Origin: Aneurinibacillus sp. REN35
Lineage (GTDB): Bacteria; Bacillota; Bacilli; Aneurinibacillales; Aneurinibacillaceae
Reading direction: 5' to 3'
Length of the DNA: 64,000 nt
Assembly: GCF_041379945.2 (NCBI RefSeq)
Contig: NZ_JBFTXJ020000013.1
Coordinates: 62,001 to 126,000 of the forward strand
Made by a program: the position numbers and the translations under genes. Under the pieces are notes generated by a model. It was not told where the DNA came from and made no database searches. It saw only the letters and a list, made by a program, of their open reading frames with translations. Below are positions 8,443 through 16,951 of this stretch, piece by piece (the stretch's first letter is position 1; each line of letters starts with the position of its first letter).

Positions 8443-9347
8443 CTAAAGAGATACGCACGCACATCCCTGTACTACTCATCTGTATGTTCGTGCTGGGGGG
8501 ATGCAGTCTGCTGCCCTCCCCTGCCAGCACCATTACCGCCCCACAACCAGCAGCAGCCCAATCGGTCGGCACAACCAGCACCGCTAATTTTATTCAGACG
8601 TTCCTTCCCCCCGGTTCCAAGCTTCTAGCTCCAGACCGGCCAAAGGGCATTCCTGCGATTCAAAAGGTCGATATAAATGGGGATGGTGCAGACGAAGTAC
8701 TTGTGACATATCGTACCAACGGGAAGGAACAGAATCCTTCCATCATGCTGCTGCAAAAGCAACACGATAGCTGGAAAACCATATGGACCTATAAAGGGCA
8801 GGGCTATGATATTGATACCATGCGCCTCACCGATCTGACAGGGGATGGGAAGATTGAATTGCTTGTCGGTTGGAAAATGGGTATCTCTGCCGGAAGCGGC
8901 CTTGATATTTTTACGTGGGATGAACAGATGATACGCAAGCTTGATAGTAAAGGCTACCATGAGCTTGAGCTTATACGGTATAATGCCGACATACTGCTTG
9001 CAATCTGGCAAAAAGATACGGGGGAAGCATATATGATCGATGTATTACAGTGGAAGGAGGGTAGGCTCAGTTCAGCGCCGGAAGCGTATCCGACTTACTT
9101 CACCAAAGTCATGACTTATTATGAGCAAAAAATAAAGGAAAGACCCGATGCCGCATACTATTGGTACTACTTAGCGGATGCACAGCAAAAAGCACAGAAG
9201 CCAGAGCAGGCACTGCAATCGGCGGAAAAAGGACTTTCCCTACTACACAAGGACGCATATCCTTCCCCGATGCAATTCAAAGAAATCATTGCAAAAGCCA
9301 TGAAGGATTTAGGGATGAACACAGCAAATAAACAAAAGACACTGTAA
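8439..9347 (+). CDS. Lipoprotein with FG-GAP/VCBS-like repeats, third gene of the two-component operon
   Basis: 302 aa. The N terminus is a lipoprotein signal with lipobox LGGC (Cys about 22). Residues 65-200 hold calcium-binding-like segments DINGDGADEVLV and DLTGDGKIELLV, as in FG-GAP/VCBS proteins, and the last 80 residues are helical, possibly TPR-like (ERPDAAYYWYYLADAQQKAQ). The TTG start overlaps the kinase stop by 4 nt, with AAAGGAGG about 10 nt upstream. Position suggests a surface partner of the sensor kinase, which is inference. The exact function is unknown. Confidence 0.65.
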   Translation: MTKEIRTHIPVLLICMFVLGGCSLLPSPASTITAPQPAAAQSVGTTSTANFIQTFLPPGSKLLAPDRPKGIPAIQKVDINGDGADEVLVTYRTNGKEQNPSIMLLQKQHDSWKTIWTYKGQGYDIDTMRLTDLTGDGKIELLVGWKMGISAGSGLDIFTWDEQMIRKLDSKGYHELELIRYNADILLAIWQKDTGEAYMIDVLQWKEGRLSSAPEAYPTYFTKVMTYYEQKIKERPDAAYYWYYLADAQQKAQKPEQALQSAEKGLSLLHKDAYPSPMQFKEIIAKAMKDLGMNTANKQKTL

Positions 9348-9392
9348 TTTTTCGGTAACTATTTTTTTACTCTCTGTTAAATACTTTCTTCT

Positions 9393-9420
9393 TTGTATCT
9401 TTTATACTTCGCTATATAAT
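9393..9420 (+). promoter_or_regulatory. Possible sigma-A promoter of the secreted-protein gene
   Basis: Perfect -10 TATAAT (9415-9420) with a weak -35 TTGTAT (9393-9398) at 16-bp spacing, 33 bp before the start codon. The -35 matches only four of six consensus bases. Confidence 0.4.
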
Positions 9421-9452
9421 GAAAATTTCATGGAAAGAGGTCGAATCCCTTT

Positions 9453-10514
9453 ATGAAACGTCCGTTACTCTCCCTAATGGCAACCGCCGTGCTGCTTTCA
9501 CCTGCTGTCACAATGCTCGATTCCAAAGCAATGGCAGCCGCTAGCAGCAGTACTGTGGCATCCAAGCAGACAGAGAAATCTGTAAAACAGCGACTGCTCC
9601 AAGAGCGTATTCAACTGCTAGAGAAAGCCATAGGTTCCTCCATCACCAAGAAAGCAAACGGAATGAGTCCGACAAAACGGCTTGCTTATCTTGAATCGAT
9701 CTTAGCGCCTGCTGTGCCTGAGAAGGCTGCAGATATCTGGGCAAAGGGGCTCAAACTCAGAAACGGTGCACTGCAATATGCCGTCCTCTCTCCTCAACTT
9801 AAGAAAAGCCGTCTGTCTGAATTTGAAAAGCAGAACTGGATTACAGGTGTTTCTAGTCCATGGATTGAGGCCTATCAAATTATCAAAACAAAAAAGGTAA
9901 ATGCAACGACCTTCACTTATGACATCCGCTTTACACTGGCTACATCCACAGGCACAGCCGGCTCTGAAGACTTCAGGCTTACTGTGCAGCAGTACAAAAA
10001 GAATTGGTATGTCTCGCAAATTAGCTTGGTTACAAAAAACACCGTTCCCGCAATAAAACCTCTGGATGTAAAATCAGCGGCGCTGCTTGCAGCCCAGGCA
10101 ACCATTCAGTACTGGTATGTAGCATCAGGCGGCAGCGGAAACGAAAAACTAAAAACATTTACCGTGAACGGCTTAGAATACCGCTATATGAGCAGCGATT
10201 TGGATACGAAAAAAGAATTCATCAATTATCTGCGCAAAACATATACTGCCGAGGCAATCGCTACCTACATGAAACAAGCAAAAATTATCGAGCACAACGG
10301 TCGATTGGCACAGCCAAACGCGGATGGTGGCAGCTTGCTGCAATGGGATAAGGCGCAGGCAACTCTTATCCGCTATGCAAATGGTATCGCTGAATACGAA
10401 CTAAAAGTCCCGTATGGAGAAGAAGGAGCGATTGAGTTTGATATTTGCCGTATTCAATTGAAGTATGAAAAAGACGGCTGGAAGGTCAACACACCGCCCG
10501 GGGCTCGCGGATAA
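9453..10514 (+). CDS. Secreted protein with IseA-like C-terminal domain
   Basis: 353 aa with a Sec signal peptide (cleavage likely after AMAA near residue 29). Residues 30-220 are not recognised. The last about 135 residues (YRYMSSDLDTKKEF, LRKTYTAEAI, RLAQPNADGGSLLQWDKA, ELKVPYGE) resemble the IseA/YoeB inhibitor of cell-wall DL-endopeptidases as I recall that family. If so, the protein restrains peptidoglycan hydrolases outside the cell. A family search is needed to confirm the domain. The gene has its own promoter and an AAAGAGGT ribosome binding site, and lies just downstream of a two-component operon that could control it. Confidence 0.5.
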   Translation: MKRPLLSLMATAVLLSPAVTMLDSKAMAAASSSTVASKQTEKSVKQRLLQERIQLLEKAIGSSITKKANGMSPTKRLAYLESILAPAVPEKAADIWAKGLKLRNGALQYAVLSPQLKKSRLSEFEKQNWITGVSSPWIEAYQIIKTKKVNATTFTYDIRFTLATSTGTAGSEDFRLTVQQYKKNWYVSQISLVTKNTVPAIKPLDVKSAALLAAQATIQYWYVASGGSGNEKLKTFTVNGLEYRYMSSDLDTKKEFINYLRKTYTAEAIATYMKQAKIIEHNGRLAQPNADGGSLLQWDKAQATLIRYANGIAEYELKVPYGEEGAIEFDICRIQLKYEKDGWKVNTPPGARG

Positions 10515-10522
10515 AAATGACG

Positions 10523-10572
10523 GCAGGTTCAAGCACACCCACAGATAACGACTGCAGCTGTCTTGAACCTGC
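10523..10572. terminator. Hairpin between convergent genes
   Basis: An 11-bp inverted repeat, GCAGGTTCAAG (10523-10533) and CTTGAACCTGC (10562-10572), encloses 28 nt. It sits between the secreted-protein gene and the convergent ABC permease, so it may stop both. The loop is long and the T tract poor. Confidence 0.55.
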
Positions 10573-10598
10573 TCGCTTTTCCATGATACCTAAAAAAG

Positions 10599-11339
10599 TT
10601 ATACCATATCTCGTCTTTTGAATTCTTGAAGCCCAAGTAAAATAACAACAGAAAAAATGACAAGCGCTCCGCCATACAGTAACGTACCCTTCTTAAACTC
10701 TTCCATCGCAGGCCCAAAGTATACCATAACCGGATAAGTCCATGGATCGTACATCCAAAAGCGCTCAGAATTGGCGACAAAAATCGTCGGGGCAGCAAGT
10801 CCGGTACCTAACGCGAGCGGAATCCCGACATGCGAGAAACGAAAGCTAAGCACGAACTGTATCGCCACAACTGGCAGCACGGCGATAAAAGCAAGCCCTC
10901 CCCTGCTTACAAGCAGCGCATACGGCGGCTCACCTTCCACACCAATCACCATTCCCCCAACTAACGTGCTCATGCTCAGCACAAATAAGTTGATTAACAC
11001 TACAATACAGGCCATAATCAGCTTCGCGCTGTATACTTGTGTACGCGATACCGGAAGCGCAAGGAGTTGCTTCCATCCATTCTGGTTGTGTTCGATACGT
11101 GCCATTAATGCAATAAGTACCGTGATAACTAAGGGCAGCAGAAGAGACGGATACATAATGATACATTGTTCATATAAAATCTCCCACTCCGTCCGGGTGC
11201 TCTTGGCAAACATCGTATCCCGATAACGTACAAAGTTAATGATCCCTTGAAACACTAAAAATAGCGGGACAAGCACTGCAATCCAGTAAATTCCCGAACG
11301 GCGCAGCTTGCTGTATTCCGCCATAAGCAATCGATTCAT
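10599..11339 (-). CDS. ABC transporter permease, lantibiotic-protection (MutG/BcrB-like) type
   Basis: 246 aa with about six membrane segments, first one at residues 18-37. It starts MNRLLMAEYSKLRRSGIYW and contains the NGWKQLLALPVSRTQVYSAK segment typical of bacitracin/lantibiotic self-protection permeases. It ends in a charged LQEFKRRDMV tail that is nearly repeated in the neighbouring permease, so the two are paralogues and likely form a heterodimer. It is last in the ATPase-permease-permease operon and starts 12 bp after the preceding gene. The substrate is inferred only from family resemblance. Confidence 0.78.
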   Translation of the reverse strand: MNRLLMAEYSKLRRSGIYWIAVLVPLFLVFQGIINFVRYRDTMFAKSTRTEWEILYEQCIIMYPSLLLPLVITVLIALMARIEHNQNGWKQLLALPVSRTQVYSAKLIMACIVVLINLFVLSMSTLVGGMVIGVEGEPPYALLVSRGGLAFIAVLPVVAIQFVLSFRFSHVGIPLALGTGLAAPTIFVANSERFWMYDPWTYPVMVYFGPAMEEFKKGTLLYGGALVIFSVVILLGLQEFKRRDMV

Positions 11340-11351
11340 CCTTTATCCTCC

Positions 11352-12089
11352 TTACAGAACATCCCGTCTTTGAAATTCAAACAAACCGATGATGAGCGCG
11401 AGCGGCCCAATAATAAGCCCACTCCATACCGGACGATTATTCGCTATATCTTCAAGCGGTGTCGCATATAGAATCGTCGCATGCGGAAAAAAACTAAACA
11501 CCTCCGATTGAGCAAAAAACATGACACAAACACTGAGTGTTACACCGATCGCAATCGGCAGGATCACATTCTTGCAGCGTGAACTTAGCCAATGCTGAAT
11601 ACTTACGATGCCAAGCGCTCCAAGTGCCTGATACAGCGCGTATTTTCCATATAACTCGATATCAAATGGTGCAGACACCCCGGCAAGCTTACCTACCGCA
11701 AACAATCCGACTATAAGAATTGCAATTGCACTATACACAAGCAAGACGATAAGAAGCCACTTGGAGAGATAGACGTTTTGACGTGTTACAGGCAAACTCA
11801 ATAGGTGCTTCCAGGCATTCTCACTAAACTCTCTATAATGGACAATGCCCGCAATAAGCGTAATACCAATTGGCATAAACAAAGCCCATATGTACATAAC
11901 TTCATATAGAATCATGTGCCAAGGACCAAGTCCAACACGCTGGTTTTTTGCAAGAAGATAGTCATATCGGAACCATACGTCAAAAAAGATAAGGGCTGCA
12001 ACAACCATCGGACCGCCAATAACAAGCCATCCCATTATCTCGCCTTTTTGTTTGTATAGCTCTGTGGCGAAGACGGACGTTCCCTTCAT
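11352..12089 (-). CDS. ABC transporter permease, lantibiotic-protection (MutE-like) type
   Basis: 245 aa, about six membrane segments. It carries the NAWKHLLSLPVTRQNVYLSK segment and a C-terminal FEFQRRDVL tail, parallel to the downstream permease. The start codon overlaps the stop of the ATPase gene by 4 nt. Likely half of the membrane channel that exports or removes cationic peptides from the membrane; the family assignment is firm, the substrate is not. Confidence 0.78.
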   Translation of the reverse strand: MKGTSVFATELYKQKGEIMGWLVIGGPMVVAALIFFDVWFRYDYLLAKNQRVGLGPWHMILYEVMYIWALFMPIGITLIAGIVHYREFSENAWKHLLSLPVTRQNVYLSKWLLIVLLVYSAIAILIVGLFAVGKLAGVSAPFDIELYGKYALYQALGALGIVSIQHWLSSRCKNVILPIAIGVTLSVCVMFFAQSEVFSFFPHATILYATPLEDIANNRPVWSGLIIGPLALIIGLFEFQRRDVL

Positions 12090-12997
12090 ACGCTTTGTGC
12101 CCCCTTCGTTAACTCTAGGAAGATCTGCTCAAGCGTTTTGCGCTCTTCACTAATATGCGATACATCATATCCACTCATAATGAGCTGCCTATTTATCTCC
12201 GCTGCGCGGCTTTTATCGGTGTCAATATACAAAGCCTGCTCTCTCTTCTCAACACGATAGCCTACATTGAACAGCAGTCTGGCCGCTTCATCCACTCTAG
12301 ATGTCTCAATTCTAAGCTTTGCTTCATGCTGCGCCCACAGCTCTGCCAGCTCCCCTTCGAACAACAATCGACCTTTATGGATAATGCCTACCCGGTCAGC
12401 AATCAGTTCAACTTCCCGTAAAATATGACTAGATACGAGCACCGTCATGCCCATTTGCTCAGGAAGGCTGACAATTAAATCCCGAATCTCCTGAATTCCC
12501 GCAGGATCAAGGCCGTTTGTCGGCTCATCAAGTATGAGAAGCTCAGGATTGCCAAGCAAGGCCTGGGCGATACCGAGCCGCTGCTTCATACCTAGGGAGT
12601 ATGTTTTAACCTTTTTATGCTTCCACTCTGTTAAACGCACGATCGAAAGGACTCTATCAACGTGTTGTCGCTCGATACCTAGCAGCTTACGCGTGATCTC
12701 TACGTTTTCATATCCTGTCAAATGTCCATAATAAGAAGGGGATTCGACTAAGGAGCCCACTTTTTTAGCAATGTCAATCCGATTTCGTATCAGCTCCTTA
12801 CCAAATATCCTCACCTCACCATGCGTTGGACGAATCAAGCCCAGCAGCATGCGGATCGTCGTTGTTTTCCCTGCACCATTCGGTCCTAAGAACCCGTATA
12901 CTTCACCTTTTTTCACTTGTAGTGACAGCGACTCAACGGGCATAAAATCTTTGAATTTCTTGGTTAGCTTTTCAGTTTCAATTACCAATGAAGACAT
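12086..12997 (-). CDS. ABC transporter ATP-binding protein, BcrA/MutF-like
   Basis: 303 aa. Walker A is GPNGAGKTTT (about 38-47), the signature is YSLGMKQRLG, and Walker B is LLILDEPTNGLDP. The about 85 C-terminal residues after the nucleotide-binding domain fit the bacitracin/lantibiotic export subfamily. It leads the operon with the two permeases and has GGAGAA before the ATG. The two-component genes further upstream (13475-15636) face the same way and could regulate it, but a Met-rich gene on the other strand and a terminator separate them. Confidence 0.85.
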   Translation of the reverse strand: MSSLVIETEKLTKKFKDFMPVESLSLQVKKGEVYGFLGPNGAGKTTTIRMLLGLIRPTHGEVRIFGKELIRNRIDIAKKVGSLVESPSYYGHLTGYENVEITRKLLGIERQHVDRVLSIVRLTEWKHKKVKTYSLGMKQRLGIAQALLGNPELLILDEPTNGLDPAGIQEIRDLIVSLPEQMGMTVLVSSHILREVELIADRVGIIHKGRLLFEGELAELWAQHEAKLRIETSRVDEAARLLFNVGYRVEKREQALYIDTDKSRAAEINRQLIMSGYDVSHISEERKTLEQIFLELTKGAQSV

Positions 12998-13157
12998 CTT
13001 TATTCTCCTATCTATACTGATTTATCTTCAGTGTAGACATTTATCCTTAATCCACGATTGTGTCCTCCTTAATTCCAGCTTAATTCTGCCTGCTTTTACT
13101 GCAAGCATTCCGAATGTATAATAGAAGAAGAAAAAAACACATCAGGAAACGAGGGAT

Positions 13158-13394
13158 ATGATGATGACGGAAGAGCAAATGAAGATGTTTAAACAAATGT
13201 TCGAAAACGCACTGCAACTGCCGGAAAAGGAACAAATGGTACTATTTGAGGCGATGTCTAAAAATGCCGCAGAATTCCTTGCGAACAACAAAGACTTTCA
13301 TGTTACGCCTGAGATGATGGAGATGTACAGCCGACTCTCACCACAGATGCAGGAGATGGTCAAAGCGTTCATCGCCCCATACATGAATAAGTAA
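13158..13394 (+). CDS. Small methionine-rich hypothetical protein
   Basis: 78 aa, not recognised. Fourteen of 78 residues are methionine (18 %), there is no cysteine, and the sequence is amphipathic helical and acidic, with no membrane segment or signal. The ATG at 13158 follows GAGGG, and a strong terminator stands just behind the gene, so it is a single-gene transcript. Such Met content could mean copper(I) binding or an oxidant sink, but this is speculation. Confidence 0.7.
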   Translation: MMMTEEQMKMFKQMFENALQLPEKEQMVLFEAMSKNAAEFLANNKDFHVTPEMMEMYSRLSPQMQEMVKAFIAPYMNK

Positions 13395-13403
13395 ACAACA
13401 AAA

Positions 13404-13440
13404 GAGCCGCCGGGTTTTCATTCTGAAAACCTGGCGGCTC
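13404..13440. terminator. Bidirectional intrinsic terminator
   Basis: Stem GAGCCGCCGGGTTTTCA (13404-13420) pairs with 13424-13440 apart from one internal mismatch, with a 3-nt loop. It is flanked by A and T runs, so it can serve the Met-rich gene (+) and the histidine kinase gene (-). Confidence 0.88.
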
Positions 13441-13474
13441 CTTTTATGATTAGCAGTTTCTGCACCGGTATGTA

Positions 13475-14911
13475 CTAACGGTCCGCACCCGGATCAGAAG
13501 CACGAAATAACACGCGAATCTGCGTGCCGCACTCCGCTTCGCTCTTCACTTCAATCTCCCCCTGATGCGCTTCAATAATCTGTTTGGCAATCGCCATCCC
13601 GAGACCGGACCCCTGATGCTTGGCGCTGGTGTTCGTACCACGGTAATAGCGAGTAAACAGCTGTTCGATCTCTTCTTCAGGGATGCCCTGCCCATTATCT
13701 GCAATGAGCATCTCGATCCTCTGGCTGCTTTTCGTTATATGTACCTGCATACGTGTAGATACGGGATTATGAATGACGGCATTATAAATCAGATTGGTAA
13801 AAGCGCGGGTAAGGAAAGCCCGGTCGCATGTAAAACCGATCCGCTCGCAGGCGGGCGCAAACTCAATGTCCCGCTGCGCATACTGGGGGTCATTAAGTAA
13901 ATCGATAATAATCTCCCGAACAATGTCCACTACGTTTTCTTCCCGCTTGTGCAGCGGCAGCAGGTGATTTTTTAGCTGATAGGTTAAGCGCAGGTCATCG
14001 ACCAGCTTTTCGATATAATGCGTCTTGCCCACAATAATGTCCGCATACTTCCGCTGTTCCTCCGGCGCAATGTCGTACTCGGGATCGGCAAGCACTTCCC
14101 CGTACCCCTTGATCGAAGCAAGCGGCGTTTTAATATCATGGGAAAGATTCGTCACCCATTCCTCCCGCATTTTCTCCAGCCGCACGCGCTGCGTCTCCCC
14201 CGCCTGCAGTGCATCGGCCAGTTGATTAAGACTGTGGTATACGTCTTTATACAGCCCGCGCGGGTGATGCAGCAGTGTATACTGTCCGCGGGCAAGTGCT
14301 TTGATGCCGTTAATAATGGTAACCAGCGGGCGGGTAAGCCTGCGGCCGAATATATATCCCAACGTAAGCACCATCAGGAAATTCAGCCCAAGCACAACCA
14401 CAATCCCTTCCTTCCAGAAGTTCATAATACGAAACGGACTGAAATAGGTAATGTATTTGGCGATATGCTCCATGGGATAGCCTACAATGTAGGTCCACTT
14501 AGTTCCATTATGGCTCAGCCAGCTTGTAAACAGCGTAGAGCCTTCAATCGAATTATCATATTTATAGTAGTGAACCAATTCACCTGGCGTATAGCGTACA
14601 GGCGCGGCTTTCGGCTTATACAGAGCATAGACTTCCATACCCGACTCGTCGATGATCTGAAACCATGCTCCCCGCTTTGTAAGCTTGGCCACACCTTCCG
14701 ACGTAAGCTTCGGCTTTCCGTCCGTAAATGTAATATAGTGCTGGAAATCTCTTGTATAAGTGGAATATGAAAAAAAGGGCGAGCCTACCGTTTTCTCGGA
14801 TGACTCCCCACCTGTCAGAAAATAAAAAGCGGCCGCTAAATTAATGCATGTGCAGGCAACGGTCATGAGCACAAGCGGAACGAGAAATAAGCTTGTCATC
14901 TTCCATTTCAT
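13475..14911 (-). CDS. Sensor histidine kinase
   Basis: 478 aa: TM1 (about 8-32), extracytoplasmic domain (33-165), TM2 (168-189), HAMP (about 190-245), HisKA with LSHDIKTPL (His258), HATPase_c with NLIYNAVIHNP, DNGQGIPEEE and GSGLGMAIAKQ. The start overlaps the response regulator stop by 4 nt, so the pair is cotranslated. The large external domain excludes the BceS-type intramembrane sensors. It lies upstream of, and in the same direction as, the peptide-type ABC transporter operon, which hints at antimicrobial peptide response. Confidence 0.88.
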   Translation of the reverse strand: MKWKMTSLFLVPLVLMTVACTCINLAAAFYFLTGGESSEKTVGSPFFSYSTYTRDFQHYITFTDGKPKLTSEGVAKLTKRGAWFQIIDESGMEVYALYKPKAAPVRYTPGELVHYYKYDNSIEGSTLFTSWLSHNGTKWTYIVGYPMEHIAKYITYFSPFRIMNFWKEGIVVVLGLNFLMVLTLGYIFGRRLTRPLVTIINGIKALARGQYTLLHHPRGLYKDVYHSLNQLADALQAGETQRVRLEKMREEWVTNLSHDIKTPLASIKGYGEVLADPEYDIAPEEQRKYADIIVGKTHYIEKLVDDLRLTYQLKNHLLPLHKREENVVDIVREIIIDLLNDPQYAQRDIEFAPACERIGFTCDRAFLTRAFTNLIYNAVIHNPVSTRMQVHITKSSQRIEMLIADNGQGIPEEEIEQLFTRYYRGTNTSAKHQGSGLGMAIAKQIIEAHQGEIEVKSEAECGTQIRVLFRASDPGADR

Positions 14912-15636
14912 TCTGCATCGCCCCCGACACGCAGCTTATATCCAAGTCCGCGTACCGTCAGCAAATATTTTGGGGAGGACGGGGTATCCTCCAGCTTCTC
15001 ACGCAGGTGCCTGATATGTACCATAACAGTGTTATCATAGCCGAGATACGCCTCCTGCCACACCGCTTCATACAAACGGCTTTTGCTGAAGATCTGGTTC
15101 GGGTGGCGCGTTAAAAACAGCAGCAGTTGATATTCCTTGGCTGTGAGCGTTATTGGACCGCCTGCCTTCCGCACTTCACCGCGCTTTTCATCAACTTCAA
15201 TATCACCGAATTGATGTACGCTTTCTTCCTCATGCTGCTTGGCATATTGATGATGGCGGCGAAAATACGCCTTCATTCGATACGCTACTTCCTTCGGGCT
15301 AAACGGCTTCGTAATATAATCATCACCGCCAAGTCCCAGGCCGAGAATTTTATCCGCATCCTCGTTTTTGGCGGATAAGAATAAAATCGGAACTACCGTA
15401 AACGTACGCAGCTGCCTGCAGACCTCAAAGCCATCCATGTCAGGCAGCATAATATCGAGCACGATCAGATCCGGCTGTTCACTGCGACACAGCTCGATTC
15501 CCTGTCGGCCGTCTGACGCTTTGTATATATGGATAAATCCTTCTTTTTTCAAGACTGTCTCTAACAAATGGAGAATATCCAATTCATCGTCAATCAGGAC
15601 AATTTTTTTGCTAGAAATATCGGGCATTGCAAGCAA
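14908..15636 (-). CDS. OmpR-family response regulator
   Basis: 242 aa from a TTG at 15636 that has GAGGTG 6 nt upstream; a GTG at 15645 and an ATG at 15627 are alternatives in the same frame. Receiver with DDE at about 16-18, phospho-acceptor Asp61 in LDIMLPDMDG and lysine in ITKPF, then winged helix ending TVRGLGYKLR. It is the first gene of the pair with the histidine kinase, with no other gene in the unit. Confidence 0.88.
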   Translation of the reverse strand: MLAMPDISSKKIVLIDDELDILHLLETVLKKEGFIHIYKASDGRQGIELCRSEQPDLIVLDIMLPDMDGFEVCRQLRTFTVVPILFLSAKNEDADKILGLGLGGDDYITKPFSPKEVAYRMKAYFRRHHQYAKQHEEESVHQFGDIEVDEKRGEVRKAGGPITLTAKEYQLLLFLTRHPNQIFSKSRLYEAVWQEAYLGYDNTVMVHIRHLREKLEDTPSSPKYLLTVRGLGYKLRVGGDAE

Positions 15637-15743
15637 GTCTGTCACCTCGAGCCGCCATATACGGCGCGTTTTCCGCCATTATATCACAGGCGGAAAGCCC
15701 GCTTGCTTAACTCTACCTTAAATCTAGCAGGACGTGCCTTAGC

Positions 15744-16208
15744 TTAGCGGTTCATCGTATAGAACAACCAGGACAGATACGTAGCAAAGCTGCTCCAAAG
15801 CAGGTACGGCACGAAGAGCCAGGCGGCAGCCTTCGAATATTTTGGCGTGAAAATGACTAGCAAGAGAGTGGTCGCGGCTACACCAAGACAGTCAAGAAAC
15901 GCGGCATACAAGTCTTTTTGCTCGAATTGAAAATAGCTAAATGCCTGATTCAGTACATAATTTAGAATAAATAAGGCAAGCCATCCACCACTTATGCGTT
16001 GAAGTCCGATCTTCTGATGGAGGATAGCTACCGCTAAAGAAATCAAGGCATACAGCACGATCCATACCATGCCGATAAAGCTTCCTGACGGTGTAAACGA
16101 TGGCTTTGCCAGCGCCTCATACCATGTTGGGTCAAGCTGAAACAGAAAGCCGGAGATTGAAAATAGCGCATACGTAAGAACAAACACAAGAATAGTTGAT
16201 TTCTTCAT
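15744..16208 (-). CDS. tspO: TspO/MBR family membrane protein
   Basis: 154 aa, five membrane segments, as expected for the tryptophan-rich sensory protein family that binds porphyrins. Diagnostic are WYEALAKPSFTPSGSFIG near residues 29-46 and WVLY-type WIVLYALI just after. The ATG has AAGGGGAG upstream. It stands alone between the response regulator and a small unknown gene. Confidence 0.9.
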   Translation of the reverse strand: MKKSTILVFVLTYALFSISGFLFQLDPTWYEALAKPSFTPSGSFIGMVWIVLYALISLAVAILHQKIGLQRISGGWLALFILNYVLNQAFSYFQFEQKDLYAAFLDCLGVAATTLLLVIFTPKYSKAAAWLFVPYLLWSSFATYLSWLFYTMNR

Positions 16209-16395
16209 TGCACTCCCCTTTCTTTAGGCATGATGAACATTTATTCATTGAATAGATACCCCCTTTTTCACTCTTTTATGCAGCATTATCTTCTGCATGT
16301 CCAAATTTAATCGCACATATTCTCGCGCTGTCAGCGCTGCCTTCCCGCCCATATGGGATCCATCGCTTCTCTGCTTTTCCAAGCCAAATAAAAAA

Positions 16396-16416
16396 CCGTT
16401 CTATTACATAGAACGG
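16396..16416 (-). terminator. Terminator overlapping the end region of the 109-aa gene
   Basis: CCGTTCTAT (16396-16404), 3-nt loop, ATAGAACGG (16408-16416), with a T run after it on the minus strand. It lies just after the stop codon of the gene at 16420. Confidence 0.82.
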
Positions 16417-16419
16417 CAG

Positions 16420-16749
16420 CTATCCTGTATAAGACGATTTCTGACAAAAAACTTTTTCAATGAGGTAGGCGACATACGGATGTCGATAATTCTCCTGATG
16501 CTCTAGGCGATACAATTGGCTCCAGAGCGAGTTATACGTACTGCGGTACTGATCCGGTACACAATCGCCAAAGCATTGTTGGAGATGGATAAGCCGCCAC
16601 TTCGCATACGCTCTTTCTTCTTCTACATTTTCCTTATCACCCATATCGATACGAATGATTTGTTGATTTATTTCGTGCAGCAATGTCTCGGTCATGTTAT
16701 CAAAGCAGGAAAATTGTTCTTTTTCATACCTACATACTTGTGTTAACAT
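16420..16749 (-). CDS. Hypothetical protein, 109 aa
   Basis: Not recognised. Soluble, helical, rich in aromatic residues, with five cysteines and no motif I can name. A weak purine-rich stretch GGAAGGAAG precedes the ATG by about 9 nt, and an intrinsic terminator follows directly, both of which support a real single-gene unit. No link to its neighbours (tspO and the sigma-54 activator) is evident. Confidence 0.6.
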   Translation of the reverse strand: MLTQVCRYEKEQFSCFDNMTETLLHEINQQIIRIDMGDKENVEEERAYAKWRLIHLQQCFGDCVPDQYRSTYNSLWSQLYRLEHQENYRHPYVAYLIEKVFCQKSSYTG

Positions 16750-16899
16750 TTTCTTTTTCTTCCTTCCAGCATTTTATTACTATTGGCACGTTGGAAATAT
16801 TAGCAAATGTAAATATCATCCAAAAGAAATTATACAACATTTGTAAACAATTGTGACGATAAAGTTAATTTTTTCTTAAATTTTCGTTCGACAAAAAAA

Positions 16900-16939
16900 C
16901 CGCACCTGGTTTGCGCAAAAGCTGATGCGGCAGGTGCGG
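16900..16939 (-). terminator. Terminator of the sigma-54 activator gene
   Basis: CCGCACCTG (16900-16908) pairs with CAGGTGCGG (16931-16939), the inner part can pair partly, and a run of seven T follows on the minus strand. Confidence 0.85.
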
Positions 16940-16951
16940 GAAGCAATTATA

